Source: Cellulophaga sp. HaHa_2_95 (GTDB lineage: Bacteria; Bacteroidota; Bacteroidia; Flavobacteriales; Flavobacteriaceae). From it: a stretch of DNA of 64,000 bases. Under the pieces are notes generated by a model. It worked only from the letters and a program-made list of their open reading frames with translations. It was not told where the DNA came from and did no database searches. The position numbers and the translations under genes were made by a program. Below, piece by piece: positions 36,013-46,278 of the stretch. The DNA lies in the NCBI RefSeq assembly GCF_019278565.1, contig NZ_CP058988.1, positions 1,116,001 to 1,180,000 of the forward strand. Direction: 5' to 3'. How positions within the stretch are numbered: position 1 is the stretch's first letter; each line of letters begins with the position of its first letter.

Positions 36013-36741
36013 CTAATACCCCCAATCATTATGAACTATAGGTAGACTATTAAGTTCATCTCTATGCATCCTCCACTTAGGCATAAATTGATTCATAAGT
36101 GAGATGAAACGTGCATTATGATTTCTTTCGTGGAGATGGACTAACTCGTGAACTAAGATATATTCAAGGCAAATCTTTGGTTTTTTAGCAAGTTCTAAAT
36201 TTAACCAAATACGCTTAGCATCTACATTACAAGCGCCCCATTTGGTTTTCATTTGTTTGACACCCCAATCACTGGATTGAACTCCAATGATTTTTTCCCA
36301 TTTTAAAAGTAGCTCAGGTATTTGAGACTTCAATTCTTTGCGATACCACTCTTTCATTACTGTTGCTTTTTCTTCAACGGTAGCTGTGGGTTTTACCCAG
36401 AGTTGGATTTTATTTGTCCCAGTAATTTCTACCTTTTTATATCCATTGTGATGATGAACGTTTAACAAATATCGCTGACCTTTAAAGTAATGGCTCTCTC
36501 CAGAAACATAATCTCGTTTTGTTTCTCTTGCTTGCTCTTTAAAGTTCTTTACATTCTTTTTAATCCATCCCAGTTTTGAAATAGCAAAAAGACGTACGAC
36601 CTCATCATCTGTTTTGGTAGGAACCGATAATTTTATAGCACCATTTGGAGGATATACGGCAAGGTGCATATTTTTTATATCCTTACGCATTATCTCTACT
36701 TCAACATTTGCAAATGCAATTGTTTCTGTTTTAGTACTCAT
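36013..36741 (-). CDS. YgjP-type (DUF45) zinc metallopeptidase
   Basis: 242 residues of the YgjP/M48-like metallopeptidase family. LVHELVHLHERNHNARF carries the HExxH zinc motif with a further His, preceded by the family block TKWGACNVDAKRIWLNLEL. No signal peptide, so cytoplasmic. The start codon overlaps the end of hsdR by 11 bp, and the pairing of ygjP-like genes with type I R genes is frequent. It is the last gene of the restriction operon; a role in proteolytic control of the restriction enzyme is inference. Confidence 0.9.
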   Translation of the reverse strand: MSTKTETIAFANVEVEIMRKDIKNMHLAVYPPNGAIKLSVPTKTDDEVVRLFAISKLGWIKKNVKNFKEQARETKRDYVSGESHYFKGQRYLLNVHHHNGYKKVEITGTNKIQLWVKPTATVEEKATVMKEWYRKELKSQIPELLLKWEKIIGVQSSDWGVKQMKTKWGACNVDAKRIWLNLELAKKPKICLEYILVHELVHLHERNHNARFISLMNQFMPKWRMHRDELNSLPIVHNDWGY

Positions 36742-39700
36742 TTTGGGCTTTTATAATTTCCATGATGTGCAAGGTAGTATCAATATCGTTAACGACCCTG
36801 CCTACAGCGAGCATTAATTTTTTTTCTTTAATGCCACCATCACGCCAGCCGTCAAGTTTATTTTCAATAATAGTAGAGTGAACTGCGATTGCTAGGTGTT
36901 CATTGCTTTCCAAGTTGTCATAAAGTGCTTGCTGTGCTCTTGTGTTTAGACTAATTGGGTAATTAGCACTGCTAGAAGGTGTTGCCACTTTACCTGCTAG
37001 TTCTTTAATCTTCTCTAGATATTCTGCATAAGAAACTGCCTCCTCTTTTCTAAGTAATATGAGCTCATCTAATAATGCAGACATTTTCTCATAGTACTTA
37101 GGGTTTGCTTTTGCCTCTTCTACAATTGCCTTTCTTACATTGTTCTCAATAGTTTCTGCAACTGCCTCTCTTCTGTTTTTTGATTGATATTCCACACTTG
37201 GATCTGATACGTGTACAATTAAATCTACCAGTGATTTATTCTCAAAGTCAGATATTTTTTTACTCGACTTTGCATCTAGATACATATCCATTAATTGACG
37301 CATACCAGGTTCAAAACGCTTTAAGTCTATATAATCACCACTGGCTCTTTTTATCGTTTCTCGTAAATCAGAATAGTATTTTACTTCTTCTTTGATTTCT
37401 CTAGCTTCTTTGTCACTATACCCAAGTTTGTGAATTTCATTTGCAACATTTGCATATGCTCTTATTAAACTCACTACTGCTTTATATAAACCTACACGCT
37501 TATCTTCTGTGGCTTTAATATCCAATGGATCCTCGGTATTTCCGCAGAAAAATTTAATAAAAGTAGGTTCATTTTTAGGGTGTACAGGTTCACACATAGC
37601 TCTCAAAACTTCTAAAGCTGTTTCAAGACGTTCTTTGCTTTCTGTAAATCTATCCTTCAACAATCCTTTTACATCGTCTTCATCATAACCGTCAAAAACT
37701 TCTGAAGTATAATCACCTATGGACTTTTGTAGGCTTTTAAATAAATCTTTATAATCTACGATATACCCATAGTCTTTATCTTCTGTATCTATTCTATTTA
37801 CACGACAAATGGCTTGAAATAAGCCGTGGTCTTGCATATTTTTATCAATGTAGAGATACGTAGCAGATGGTGCATCAAAACCTGTTAAGAGCTTATCTAC
37901 AACGATAAGCAATTTCATTTTATTTGGCTCATTTATGAATTGCGCTTTAGCCAAAGCTTCAAAATCTTCTGTAGATTTCCCTTTAAGCATTTTAGTATAC
38001 ACCTCATACTTTAAGAGCTTGTCTGTAGGACTTTCTTCTCCTGTTTCTTCTCCTTTTATGTCAGCATGATGTGGTTGATAAGAAGTGATAATGGCACAAT
38101 TTTTAAACCCTGCATTTTGAAACAATTCATAATACTTGCAGGCTTGATATACAGAACCAGAAACAAGCATTGCATTTCCCTCACCTGTATATAATCGAGG
38201 CTTCGTATCAAAATCGTGAATAATATCGTTGACTATTTTGGCTAACCGAGACTTAGATCCTAAGACCTTCTGCATCGTTCCCCATTTTTGTTTGAGTTGA
38301 ATTTTTGCAACATCAGTCAAACCTCTAGTCTTAACATCAAACCACTCATCAATTTTATTCTGGTCTGTGATGAATTGCTCTACATCACGTGCCTCATATA
38401 ATAAGTCGAGTACCACACCATCTTCTACAGCTTCATCAAATTTATAAGGGTCACCTATATACGGACCAAAGACTTCAATACTTTTCTGTTTATCTTTTTT
38501 AAGTAATGGTGTTCCCGTAAAACCTATAAAGAGCGAGTCTGGTAAAATCATCTTCATCGCATCGTGTAGCTTTCCAGATTGTGTACGGTGACACTCATCT
38601 ACAAAAACATAGATATCTCCTTTGGCTTTAAAATCGGTAGGTAAACTGTTTTTTAATTCTTCTATATAAGAATCATAATCGCCTTCATCGGACTTTCTGC
38701 CGAATTTATGAACGAGGCTACACACTAGCGATTCATTCTTTTCATTGAGCGTAGCTAGTAAGTCTCGACCACTTTTAGTTCTGTAGATGGTTTCATTTAC
38801 ACCGGTAAAAAGCTTTTCTATCTGGTCATCTAGTTCTTGCCTATCTGTGATGATCAATACACGACTATCTTTTACGTTCTCCCGTATCCATTTTGTAAGC
38901 CATACCATGGTAAGGCTCTTTCCAGAACCTTGGGTGTGCCATAAAATCCCACCAGTTTTTGTTTTCACATGTGTTTGTGCTGCTTTAATACCAAAAAATT
39001 GATTAGGACGACATAGCTTTTTAGTGCCTTTATCAAAAACTATAAAGTCGTGGATTAACTCAAGTAATCTTGATTTCTCGCAAAGCTGACTGACTTGTTT
39101 ATCTATAAAATAGTCATATTCCTTAGTACTTTCTTCTTTCCACTTTAAGTAATATTTTTCAGAGGTTTCAATAGTACCGTAGCGTAAACCTTGGGTATCA
39201 TTACCAGCCATTACTAGCTGCATGGTGGTAAAATACTTTTGTATAAACTCTGGTTTCTGGTTGTCTAAGTTTTGGCGTATACCTTCAGATACGCCTACTT
39301 TACTTCTTTTTAATTCTATGATACCTACAGCAATACCATTTACAAATAAAACAACATCTGGTCGTTTGGTATGTTTCCCTTTTACGGTGACTTCTTCTGC
39401 AACTGCAAAATCGTTGTTGTATGGATTTTTCCAGTCTATAATCCAAATGGTTTCTTTGGGTTGCCCTAACTCCTCACGTACGGTAATACCGTAACGCAAT
39501 AATTTATAGACTTCTTTATTAGTTTCATATAAATCATCAGATAAGCTAGTTGCGGTCTTAACCAACTTATCTATCGCTTTTTGAGCTAGCGTTCTTGAAT
39601 ACTTACCATCTTTTATAAGGTAATCAAATAACAATTGTTCTTCTATGGGTTGAATACGTTCTTGCTCTTCCCAATCTCCTAAATAAGTATAATGAAGCTC

Positions 39701-39769
39701 GTTTTGAAACAGCTTGATGATTCTATTCTGGGAGTCACGTTCTGATTTGCCTATGTGATTACTACTCAT
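36731..39769 (-). CDS. hsdR: type I restriction enzyme R subunit (HsdR)
   Basis: 1012 residues. N-terminal PD-(D/E)XK nuclease (about 130-155: RPDVVLFVNGIAVGIIELKR, with the Asp and the E-L-K triad), then an SF2 translocase: Walker A TQGSGKSLTMVW, DECHRTQSG box, FIGFTGTPLLKKD, and the helicase C region (LLIVVDKLLTGFDAPSATYL; QAICRVNRI). A helical C-terminal region binds the modification enzyme. It cleaves unmodified DNA after ATP-driven translocation, in complex with HsdM and HsdS encoded upstream. The normal length and all motifs indicate an intact gene. Confidence 0.96.
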   Translation of the reverse strand: MSSNHIGKSERDSQNRIIKLFQNELHYTYLGDWEEQERIQPIEEQLLFDYLIKDGKYSRTLAQKAIDKLVKTATSLSDDLYETNKEVYKLLRYGITVREELGQPKETIWIIDWKNPYNNDFAVAEEVTVKGKHTKRPDVVLFVNGIAVGIIELKRSKVGVSEGIRQNLDNQKPEFIQKYFTTMQLVMAGNDTQGLRYGTIETSEKYYLKWKEESTKEYDYFIDKQVSQLCEKSRLLELIHDFIVFDKGTKKLCRPNQFFGIKAAQTHVKTKTGGILWHTQGSGKSLTMVWLTKWIRENVKDSRVLIITDRQELDDQIEKLFTGVNETIYRTKSGRDLLATLNEKNESLVCSLVHKFGRKSDEGDYDSYIEELKNSLPTDFKAKGDIYVFVDECHRTQSGKLHDAMKMILPDSLFIGFTGTPLLKKDKQKSIEVFGPYIGDPYKFDEAVEDGVVLDLLYEARDVEQFITDQNKIDEWFDVKTRGLTDVAKIQLKQKWGTMQKVLGSKSRLAKIVNDIIHDFDTKPRLYTGEGNAMLVSGSVYQACKYYELFQNAGFKNCAIITSYQPHHADIKGEETGEESPTDKLLKYEVYTKMLKGKSTEDFEALAKAQFINEPNKMKLLIVVDKLLTGFDAPSATYLYIDKNMQDHGLFQAICRVNRIDTEDKDYGYIVDYKDLFKSLQKSIGDYTSEVFDGYDEDDVKGLLKDRFTESKERLETALEVLRAMCEPVHPKNEPTFIKFFCGNTEDPLDIKATEDKRVGLYKAVVSLIRAYANVANEIHKLGYSDKEAREIKEEVKYYSDLRETIKRASGDYIDLKRFEPGMRQLMDMYLDAKSSKKISDFENKSLVDLIVHVSDPSVEYQSKNRREAVAETIENNVRKAIVEEAKANPKYYEKMSALLDELILLRKEEAVSYAEYLEKIKELAGKVATPSSSANYPISLNTRAQQALYDNLESNEHLAIAVHSTIIENKLDGWRDGGIKEKKLMLAVGRVVNDIDTTLHIMEIIKAQNEY

Positions 39770-39773
39770 GTAT

Positions 39774-41876
39774 TTAGTTATTTGCCCAGTTCTTAATCAA
39801 TTTAAAAGGATTTTTCTTTTTACCACCACCAAGAATTTCAATCTCTAAAGTATTACTTGGATTTATACCCTGGTTATATCTAAACTGCTGATTATACAAT
39901 TGAAATATAGGATTTACGTCTTCAAAATAATCGTCACCTGCAATACCATTTTTATAATGAGATTTATAACCTTTTTGTTTAGTTAACCAGCCGAAATTAT
40001 AATTTTTGTTTTTGAAAAATGTATATGATTTGGTTTTATAAATTCTATTTTGAATAATATAGTATAGGTATAATTGAACTTTAACCTCTCTTATTTCTTC
40101 AAATGAATCATACTCACTACAGAGGTCAAGAACAAAATCTTTATGCCTTTGTTCCAAGTATTGTTGTAAATTCAGTTTACCCATCGCATCAGCATATCCT
40201 TTTGTAAAGAATAATATAGCTGGGTGTTTCGGGTAATCTAAATCATGTATCAAACGTTGATAATATGTTTGAGTATAAAGTGAGGTAATAATTAAGTCTC
40301 CCCAGATCTCATCGAATTGATTTTTAAGTATTTCGTTGTAAGCTTTGAATATTGATAAGAGATAATCTAGCTTTTCTTTAGTGTAATTTATAACTTCAAA
40401 ACCGCCGAAGTCTTCTTCGTTAGAAGAAAATGGCACCAACAAGATATTTGTAATATTACCTTGGAAATTTTCACAATTTTCGATTTCTATAACCTTACTT
40501 TTATAATCTGGAAAAGACTGAAATATTTTAGCTTTATAAACCTCCTCTTTTCTCTGCTCCATAGAAAAACCTTGCATTACATCAAGATTTGTGAGAGTAG
40601 ATAGATAAACATAAATATTTTCATCTACAATTAAGTTCTCAATTGAAGGTATCAATCTAGGCCATTCTCTACGAGAATTATCAGGTGTATTATGTATTAG
40701 GTTTCGAACTACTCTAATATAATCTATTAGATGCTCTTGCTTTTTATTTTGATAATTGTATTGAAGTAAACCATACATTATAAACTTATCATTTGTATCA
40801 TCCTTGTTTTCAAGAATATTTGATAAGATGTCTTTTAATGAATTGTCATTCCAAAGAAATGGTTCATCCTGCTTCAGAATATTTTCAATAGTGTCTAATG
40901 AAAAAACAAGAAACTTTAAATGTTCATGGTTGCTATAAATTTCCCCCAATAATTCGAAATCTAAAAAATTGCTTGGGTACTTATTTTTCGAACGAAATTC
41001 TGCATCTTTAAAATATAACATTGTGGTTATAAAACTCACATATGCAAGGAAGGGTTTATCGATTAAAAAAGAGTCTTTTTCTTTAAAGCCCCATAAATTT
41101 TCAACCCATTTATACTCAATCTTATCTTTAACTTCTTCTAAAAGTTTGTCATCATATTGTATGATTTTGAAAAATTCTGATTTAAAATTTTCAAAATTAT
41201 TTAATGTCTTACCCCTAGCATTCATTCTAATATAGAGGTTTTCAGTAAGACCAAATTCTTCTAATTGTGTGAAATAGAACGTAATTAATTTGTTGTTTGT
41301 ATCTAATAACCTAGGGAGTAAGGGCTTGTCATAAGAATTAAGTTTGTTATGATTAGAAAATGTTTCTAACATAGTCAACATTCCCGCTACCGTAGGGTCA
41401 TCTATCCATTGATAATTAAACCATACAGAATCTAAAATTTCTTCTTTTATATTTTGTAAATTCTTTAAATCGCCAAACTCTATTAACTTTTTGCAAAAGT
41501 CGTGTGCCGATGGTCTGGTTTCATAAGTAAACTTTGAAAGCTCAGTGTTTATATCTTTTAGTTTTCCTTCCTTAACTGCTAAATAGTAATGTAATAAGTA
41601 TAATGTGGTTAAACGTTGTTGACCATCAAGTGGTACAAACAATCTTTTCTTTGTTTCATCTACTTCTTCCTTAACAATTGAACCGTAAACAAAATCTAGC
41701 TCAATAGGAGTATTATCTATCAATGCATCTAAAAGGTAATCGTGCACAAACTTTTTTCGTAGCGTATTGATATCATCAGTATCCCTTCCTTGAGCATAAT
41801 CGCGTTGAATTATAGGAACTTCAATCTTATCAAATTCTTGAATTAGTTCCCAAAAACTTAATTTGTTATTACTCAT
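39774..41876 (-). CDS. DUF262 (GmrS-like) domain protein, first of a pair
   Basis: 700 residues. The N-terminal ParB-like DUF262 domain has VPLDGQQRLTTLYLLHYY near residues 85-102 and VPIIQRDYAQGRD upstream, the motifs that bind and hydrolyse nucleotides in GmrSD-type modification-dependent restriction enzymes. The long C-terminal half is not recognised and shows no HNH motif; it has a Lys-rich tail (GGGKKKNPFKLIKN). The start overlaps the neighbouring DUF262/DUF1524 gene by 8 bp, so the two probably make a complex. Inserted between hsdS and hsdR. Confidence 0.85.
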   Translation of the reverse strand: MSNNKLSFWELIQEFDKIEVPIIQRDYAQGRDTDDINTLRKKFVHDYLLDALIDNTPIELDFVYGSIVKEEVDETKKRLFVPLDGQQRLTTLYLLHYYLAVKEGKLKDINTELSKFTYETRPSAHDFCKKLIEFGDLKNLQNIKEEILDSVWFNYQWIDDPTVAGMLTMLETFSNHNKLNSYDKPLLPRLLDTNNKLITFYFTQLEEFGLTENLYIRMNARGKTLNNFENFKSEFFKIIQYDDKLLEEVKDKIEYKWVENLWGFKEKDSFLIDKPFLAYVSFITTMLYFKDAEFRSKNKYPSNFLDFELLGEIYSNHEHLKFLVFSLDTIENILKQDEPFLWNDNSLKDILSNILENKDDTNDKFIMYGLLQYNYQNKKQEHLIDYIRVVRNLIHNTPDNSRREWPRLIPSIENLIVDENIYVYLSTLTNLDVMQGFSMEQRKEEVYKAKIFQSFPDYKSKVIEIENCENFQGNITNILLVPFSSNEEDFGGFEVINYTKEKLDYLLSIFKAYNEILKNQFDEIWGDLIITSLYTQTYYQRLIHDLDYPKHPAILFFTKGYADAMGKLNLQQYLEQRHKDFVLDLCSEYDSFEEIREVKVQLYLYYIIQNRIYKTKSYTFFKNKNYNFGWLTKQKGYKSHYKNGIAGDDYFEDVNPIFQLYNQQFRYNQGINPSNTLEIEILGGGKKKNPFKLIKNWANN

Positions 41877-43713
41877 TATTAATAGCTTTTTGGGTTAAAA
41901 ATTCACTTAATTTTACTTTAATATCATTAAAGTAATTTCTTTTATCTGCTTTGCTCCAGTAGTAAGGTTGTAAATCGGTTATGCTATAAGCTTTAAGAAA
42001 CACATTGCGTGTTGTTTGTGGAACGTATTTACCTTCTTGAAGTAGATTAAGAATTCGTTTGCGCTTCACAGGAAAAATAGCATTGTTGAGTGCTGAATTA
42101 TCATTGACGGATAGTAAAGCCAAATTGTCTAGTATATGTACACTTTCTGAGTCAAACAAATCTATGACCTTGTTTTTTAAGACGTTAAATACTTCAATGG
42201 CAATCTCTTCTTTTTCTTTGAGTTCTTTTACCTCACTGATAATGGTCTCACAAGAAATCACTTTAGTTTCCTCGATTCTTTCTCCTTCACTATTCGTCTT
42301 AACTATTGTTTTCTCTATTTCAGATATATCTTTAATCGAATCATAAGTATCATCAAGCCATTTTTTAATAGCTTTTTGCGCTTTTATTTCTTCAGATTCT
42401 TGGGCGTGTATATGCTCAATACTCCAGCCTCCTTTTTTTTCTATCTTTTTATATAAATTGAACGGAAATCTATTACCTACGTTACGTTTGTCTAAATAAG
42501 CACTTTGAATGTTATGCAGTAATAATATTGTTTTTAAGTCTTCTTTATTATTCTCATAGCTAAGTTTATCTAATTCTATGTGACTTACAGCTTCCTTGAC
42601 TTTGGTAGCTATATAGTTTCTAAATTTAGTCTTTGTGCAGTTTGAATCTTTTATAATTTTTTTGAGTGTAGTTATCGGTTCTTTTGAGTTTGCTAATAAA
42701 AATCCTATTTGATGAAATAGCTGGTCATCTTCAAACCAATATTTTAGTTTACTAAAATAGTCTTTGGTCTTAGTCCAAAATTTTAATGTATTATGCTTTT
42801 CTATTCCTGTTTCTTCTGACTTTATCTTCTTCTCAATCCATAAATAGGTAGAATATTTCTTATCTGAACTTTTTGCAATTAGTTTGAAAATGAACTCAAT
42901 TGTAGAACTACTTTCGTTTAAGTTCGTATTATTTAAAAAATACCAAAAAGCAGGATTTCTCAATTCCATTTCTATACGATGCCATTCGTTAGACATTTCA
43001 GCTTGTCTTAAAATAGCTTCACGCTCACTAACTTCGTGTTTCAATTTAGAAAGTAATAATGCACGAACTAATTCTGCATTAGAGAGTGGAATCTTTCCAA
43101 TATTTAACCTGTTAAAAATGTCTATTTTTTTTGATTCTATAATTCCATCTTTTTCTTTCAAATCAAGTTGCTCAAGCTCTTCTATTTGATACCAAATTAC
43201 CTCTACTTTTTTTGTAAGTGTGGTGTTAAATTCATCTATGTAACCTATATCGTTTTTAGTTTTTTCATCAAACCATTTTTTAATGATACGGTAGGCATCG
43301 CTTAAATAATGAAAATCTGGATTTTCATCGCTATAATTGTCCTTATTAAGTTCCCTCAAAAACGAGGTACTCTTTGTTCTTTTGTCAAATACTATTTCAT
43401 AACTAGGCTTGTTTAAATACTGAAAGATTAATTTCATGGTGATTAAACGTTGTTGTCCGTCAAGAACTTCCCAAATTCTATGATTGTTTTCATCAACATT
43501 AGGCACTAAAACAATTGGTTGTAAACAATACTTAGGCTCGTTAGATTGTATAAAATTATGTATATCTTCTAGCAAAGCCTCTACGTGATTTTCACTCCAT
43601 CTATAACCTCGTTGATAATAAGGTATCCAGTAATGTTCTCTTCTTACTTCTCTATCCGGAGTAGTTTCATTAAGAATGATTTTTCCTACTGCTTTAGTTT
43701 CTATTATGTTCAT
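41869..43713 (-). CDS. DUF262-DUF1524 protein (GmrSD-like, HNH nuclease type)
   Basis: 614 residues. DUF262 domain: WIPYYQRGYRWSENHVEALL, then EVLDGQQRLITMKLIFQYL. A C-terminal DUF1524 domain has the His-rich HNH core GGWSIEHIHAQESEE near residue 435. The NTP-dependent sensor half and the DNA-cutting half together match the architecture of GmrSD type IV restriction enzymes, which attack modified phage DNA. Its end overlaps the second DUF262 gene (39774) by 8 bp, and its start abuts the membrane-protein gene at 43713 (TAATG-type overlap of 1 bp). Confidence 0.88.
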   Translation of the reverse strand: MNIIETKAVGKIILNETTPDREVRREHYWIPYYQRGYRWSENHVEALLEDIHNFIQSNEPKYCLQPIVLVPNVDENNHRIWEVLDGQQRLITMKLIFQYLNKPSYEIVFDKRTKSTSFLRELNKDNYSDENPDFHYLSDAYRIIKKWFDEKTKNDIGYIDEFNTTLTKKVEVIWYQIEELEQLDLKEKDGIIESKKIDIFNRLNIGKIPLSNAELVRALLLSKLKHEVSEREAILRQAEMSNEWHRIEMELRNPAFWYFLNNTNLNESSSTIEFIFKLIAKSSDKKYSTYLWIEKKIKSEETGIEKHNTLKFWTKTKDYFSKLKYWFEDDQLFHQIGFLLANSKEPITTLKKIIKDSNCTKTKFRNYIATKVKEAVSHIELDKLSYENNKEDLKTILLLHNIQSAYLDKRNVGNRFPFNLYKKIEKKGGWSIEHIHAQESEEIKAQKAIKKWLDDTYDSIKDISEIEKTIVKTNSEGERIEETKVISCETIISEVKELKEKEEIAIEVFNVLKNKVIDLFDSESVHILDNLALLSVNDNSALNNAIFPVKRKRILNLLQEGKYVPQTTRNVFLKAYSITDLQPYYWSKADKRNYFNDIKVKLSEFLTQKAINNE

Positions 43714-44213
43714 TAGACCTTATACTTTTTAAAAAATTGCTCATCTTTTTTTAAGTAAAAAGATTGATGTCCAAAACTCTCATACTCCTCTTCCCAAGCT
43801 TCTTGAATAATAGAGTGATTATCATACCAAGCATTCATACCTACTTCCCAAGATTTCCACAAATCTTCATCGATACGTCCATTTTTATACCAATAGTATT
43901 CTTCTGCACATAAGTTGAAGTAGTCATTAAGCTTGTTTCTAAGAAAAGGATACTTATTAGGTTTTTCATCCATTAAGTTTTCCATCGACTCATACTTTGT
44001 TATTTTTTCTAAATAACCATTAAGTACATCATAACGCTTGTTGTATTCTCCAAAAAGCTCTTTTTGAAGTTGATGACTTGCAATGTCAGATTGATTTTTA
44101 TTGTATTTATTAGTCGAAATCAAAACTGCCACTCCCAAAAATAACGTAACCAAAACGCCTAGAACGTTTGTAATGAGTTCCCAGTTTATTTGTATAGTAT
44201 TAATATCTTCCAT
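43713..44213 (-). CDS. membrane-anchored protein of unknown function in the restriction operon
   Basis: 166 residues from ATG 44213 (a GTG precedes it). One N-terminal membrane helix (LITNVLGVLVTLFLGVAVLI, residues about 13-34) and a cytoplasmic helical domain rich in aromatic and charged residues (YNKRYDVLNGYLEKITKYES; AEEYYWYKNGRIDEDLWKSW). No known domain recognised; similar one-helix proteins occur in phage-defence loci. It lies between the putative nuclease gene (36 bp) and the DUF262/DUF1524 gene (overlap 1 bp) and must be cotranscribed with them. Confidence 0.65.
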   Translation of the reverse strand: MEDINTIQINWELITNVLGVLVTLFLGVAVLISTNKYNKNQSDIASHQLQKELFGEYNKRYDVLNGYLEKITKYESMENLMDEKPNKYPFLRNKLNDYFNLCAEEYYWYKNGRIDEDLWKSWEVGMNAWYDNHSIIQEAWEEEYESFGHQSFYLKKDEQFFKKYKV

Positions 44214-44248
44214 CACAACAATTATGTTTTACCATTTAAAATCTTGCA

Positions 44249-45001
44249 TCATACTTTCTTTAATATCGCTTTAAGCACTTCCATATCCCTGTTTTTATTT
44301 CTCACTAACTTCTTTTGAGAAGTAACCTCAAATAAACTATAATCTAACTCTACTAATTTTATACCGTGTTTTGGTAACAGGTCTCTTCTAAGCTGTTCGT
44401 ATTTGGCGCGTTGTTCACCTCTGTGCACGCCGCTTATGGTCATTTTATTGGGTTTGTCAAAATGACTTATAGCCTCTGTATGTTGTCTTTCGTGAAACTC
44501 GATGACTAAATTTTTAGATGCATAGTACGCATCTACTGGTAGCTTTGTTCTTGTAACTCCGTTGGAGTGTAGGTCTCCGAGCAAAAAATCAAAACGGTGC
44601 TGTCTGGAAGCTTTTACACCTAAAATTTCATCGCATAAATCAATGATGTAATCTTCATCTCTATGCTTATTTGCAGTTTTTGATGTCTTGGATGTTGCTA
44701 CTATTTTGGCTTTTGGTGGTGCAACACTTATTTTAGGAATTGGTTTATTTGAGGGAATGAAAAACCAACTCGTATTCGTTGTCTTTTGAATACCGTGAGC
44801 AAATGGTATAAGGTGCAGCTGATTTGTTTCTTTTAAATCACGCAGTACCTTTCTTATTGGCAACCCATTTTTATGGTCTTTTGCAAATATGCCTGCTTTT
44901 ATAAACTCAGGCATTAGGTCTTTTGCTGGTACGATATCTACATCTTTATTTTTTTCAAAATAAGATTGGAGTACTTTGTTTATTTGAGCTGTTTTCTCCA
45001 T
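44249..45001 (-). CDS. putative PD-(D/E)XK-like nuclease in the restriction operon
   Basis: 250 residues. The N-terminal 85 residues look like a winged-helix module (VLRDLKETNQLHLIPFAHGI), followed by a Lys/Thr/Ser linker. The C-terminal half reads like a Vsr/PD-(D/E)XK fold: LPVDAYYASKNLVIEFHERQ (Asp, then Glu-x-His), QRAKYEQLRRDLLPKHGIKL and VELDYSLFEV. No family name can be given by eye. Its ATG shares one base with the hsdS stop codon (TGATG), so it is translated with hsdS. Possibly a second, independent nuclease of the locus. Confidence 0.6.
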   Translation of the reverse strand: MEKTAQINKVLQSYFEKNKDVDIVPAKDLMPEFIKAGIFAKDHKNGLPIRKVLRDLKETNQLHLIPFAHGIQKTTNTSWFFIPSNKPIPKISVAPPKAKIVATSKTSKTANKHRDEDYIIDLCDEILGVKASRQHRFDFLLGDLHSNGVTRTKLPVDAYYASKNLVIEFHERQHTEAISHFDKPNKMTISGVHRGEQRAKYEQLRRDLLPKHGIKLVELDYSLFEVTSQKKLVRNKNRDMEVLKAILKKV

Positions 45002-46278
45002 CACACCAACCTAGTTTTACCATTAAGCAACTCCTGCATCATCCCTTGTTTGATATGCTCGTATTTCTCTTTTTTGGTGGCTAATTCATCAAGTTCTCTA
45101 TCCATATCTGAAAGGATTTGTGATATGGATTTTTGCTCTTTTAGGTCGGTTGGTCTATTTAACTCGACTACCTTAACAAGTTCCTTATTTAAGTTAAGAA
45201 CACCACTTCCTGAAGCTTTTTGTAGATATTGATCAAACACATCTTTTGACATCAATGTGTAATACAAGAAATCTATATCAAAATAATCTTGATAATCTTG
45301 CAGTACTAACCATCCATCGTGAATACAACCATCAATTTTTAAAATATATGGCCGACCAAAACTCATCGAATTGGACAGTAAAAAATCTCCAACTTTTACA
45401 GATCTAGATAAAACTTCACCATCCTGTATAATTTTTTCTTTAGAGCTAGTAATGTACTTACTCAGCTTACTAGTATCACCAATTTTAATCCAATTCACTC
45501 CATCTGGTGAATTAGTTATGTAATCTTGAATTGGTCTAGGCGAACCACCACGACCAACATTGATAAATTTTTGAACTTCTTTACGTTCCCATTCCCCATC
45601 AAAACCATCTAAGCGTTTACCACCTTTGCTAGGTGGCGTTAACAACTGTTGCATTGCGCCTTGTTTGATGGCTTTCTTTTTGGCGATGACTGCGTCTACA
45701 CTGCTTATCAAATCATCTACATCACTTAATGCCGTGGCAATGGCTTTTTGTTCGGCTAGGGTTGGTGGTAGAGGAAAACTATAATGAACAAAATCCTTTT
45801 GATATAAATGAGAGATAGTTGAACCAGCAGTTAGCTTTCCAAGAAATTCTTTAAAATGTCTTGATCTTAAAACGAAGTAAAAATATCTGGTATTGTAGAA
45901 ATTGTTAATTGGTCGAATTACAAATACACCGCTATTTAAAGTGGTTTTCATAGGAAGCTTATCTACATAAGCTACTTTTCCTATAGTTCCATCTTTGGTA
46001 ACTAGAACATCCTCAACCTTAATTTGAATATTCTTATCTTGATCATATCGAATTCGTTCTACATAAACGCAATTATCCCAATCTATGTAACCATTTTTAA
46101 AATCTGTTCCCGTGATTAAAAAGTAGTCGCCAGTTTTTAGATATTCGGCAGTAGTTAACCCTTGCCAACCAATTCTTGCTTTTAGAACAGATGACTTTCC
46201 TAAATTAACTTCTTTCCAATCATTAGGTATAGTTCCAAATTCTGTCTGTTTAAAACCTTTTCTCATTTCTAGTTCCAT
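45001..46278 (-). CDS. hsdS: type I restriction enzyme specificity subunit (HsdS)
   Basis: 425 residues with the expected two target-recognition domains, each followed by a conserved helical spacer. TRD1 starts after FGTIPNDWKEVNLGK and ends before LPPTLAEQKAIATALSDVDD; TRD2 starts at GFDGEWERKEVQKFINVGRG and ends before LKEQKSISQILSDMDRELDE. The two spacers (KKKAIKQGAMQQLL and KYEHIKQGMMQELL) are a clear internal repeat. HsdS picks the two-part DNA target for both methylation and cleavage. It overlaps hsdM by 10 bp. The TRDs differ from each other, so the target should be asymmetric. Confidence 0.95.
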   Translation of the reverse strand: MELEMRKGFKQTEFGTIPNDWKEVNLGKSSVLKARIGWQGLTTAEYLKTGDYFLITGTDFKNGYIDWDNCVYVERIRYDQDKNIQIKVEDVLVTKDGTIGKVAYVDKLPMKTTLNSGVFVIRPINNFYNTRYFYFVLRSRHFKEFLGKLTAGSTISHLYQKDFVHYSFPLPPTLAEQKAIATALSDVDDLISSVDAVIAKKKAIKQGAMQQLLTPPSKGGKRLDGFDGEWERKEVQKFINVGRGGSPRPIQDYITNSPDGVNWIKIGDTSKLSKYITSSKEKIIQDGEVLSRSVKVGDFLLSNSMSFGRPYILKIDGCIHDGWLVLQDYQDYFDIDFLYYTLMSKDVFDQYLQKASGSGVLNLNKELVKVVELNRPTDLKEQKSISQILSDMDRELDELATKKEKYEHIKQGMMQELLNGKTRLV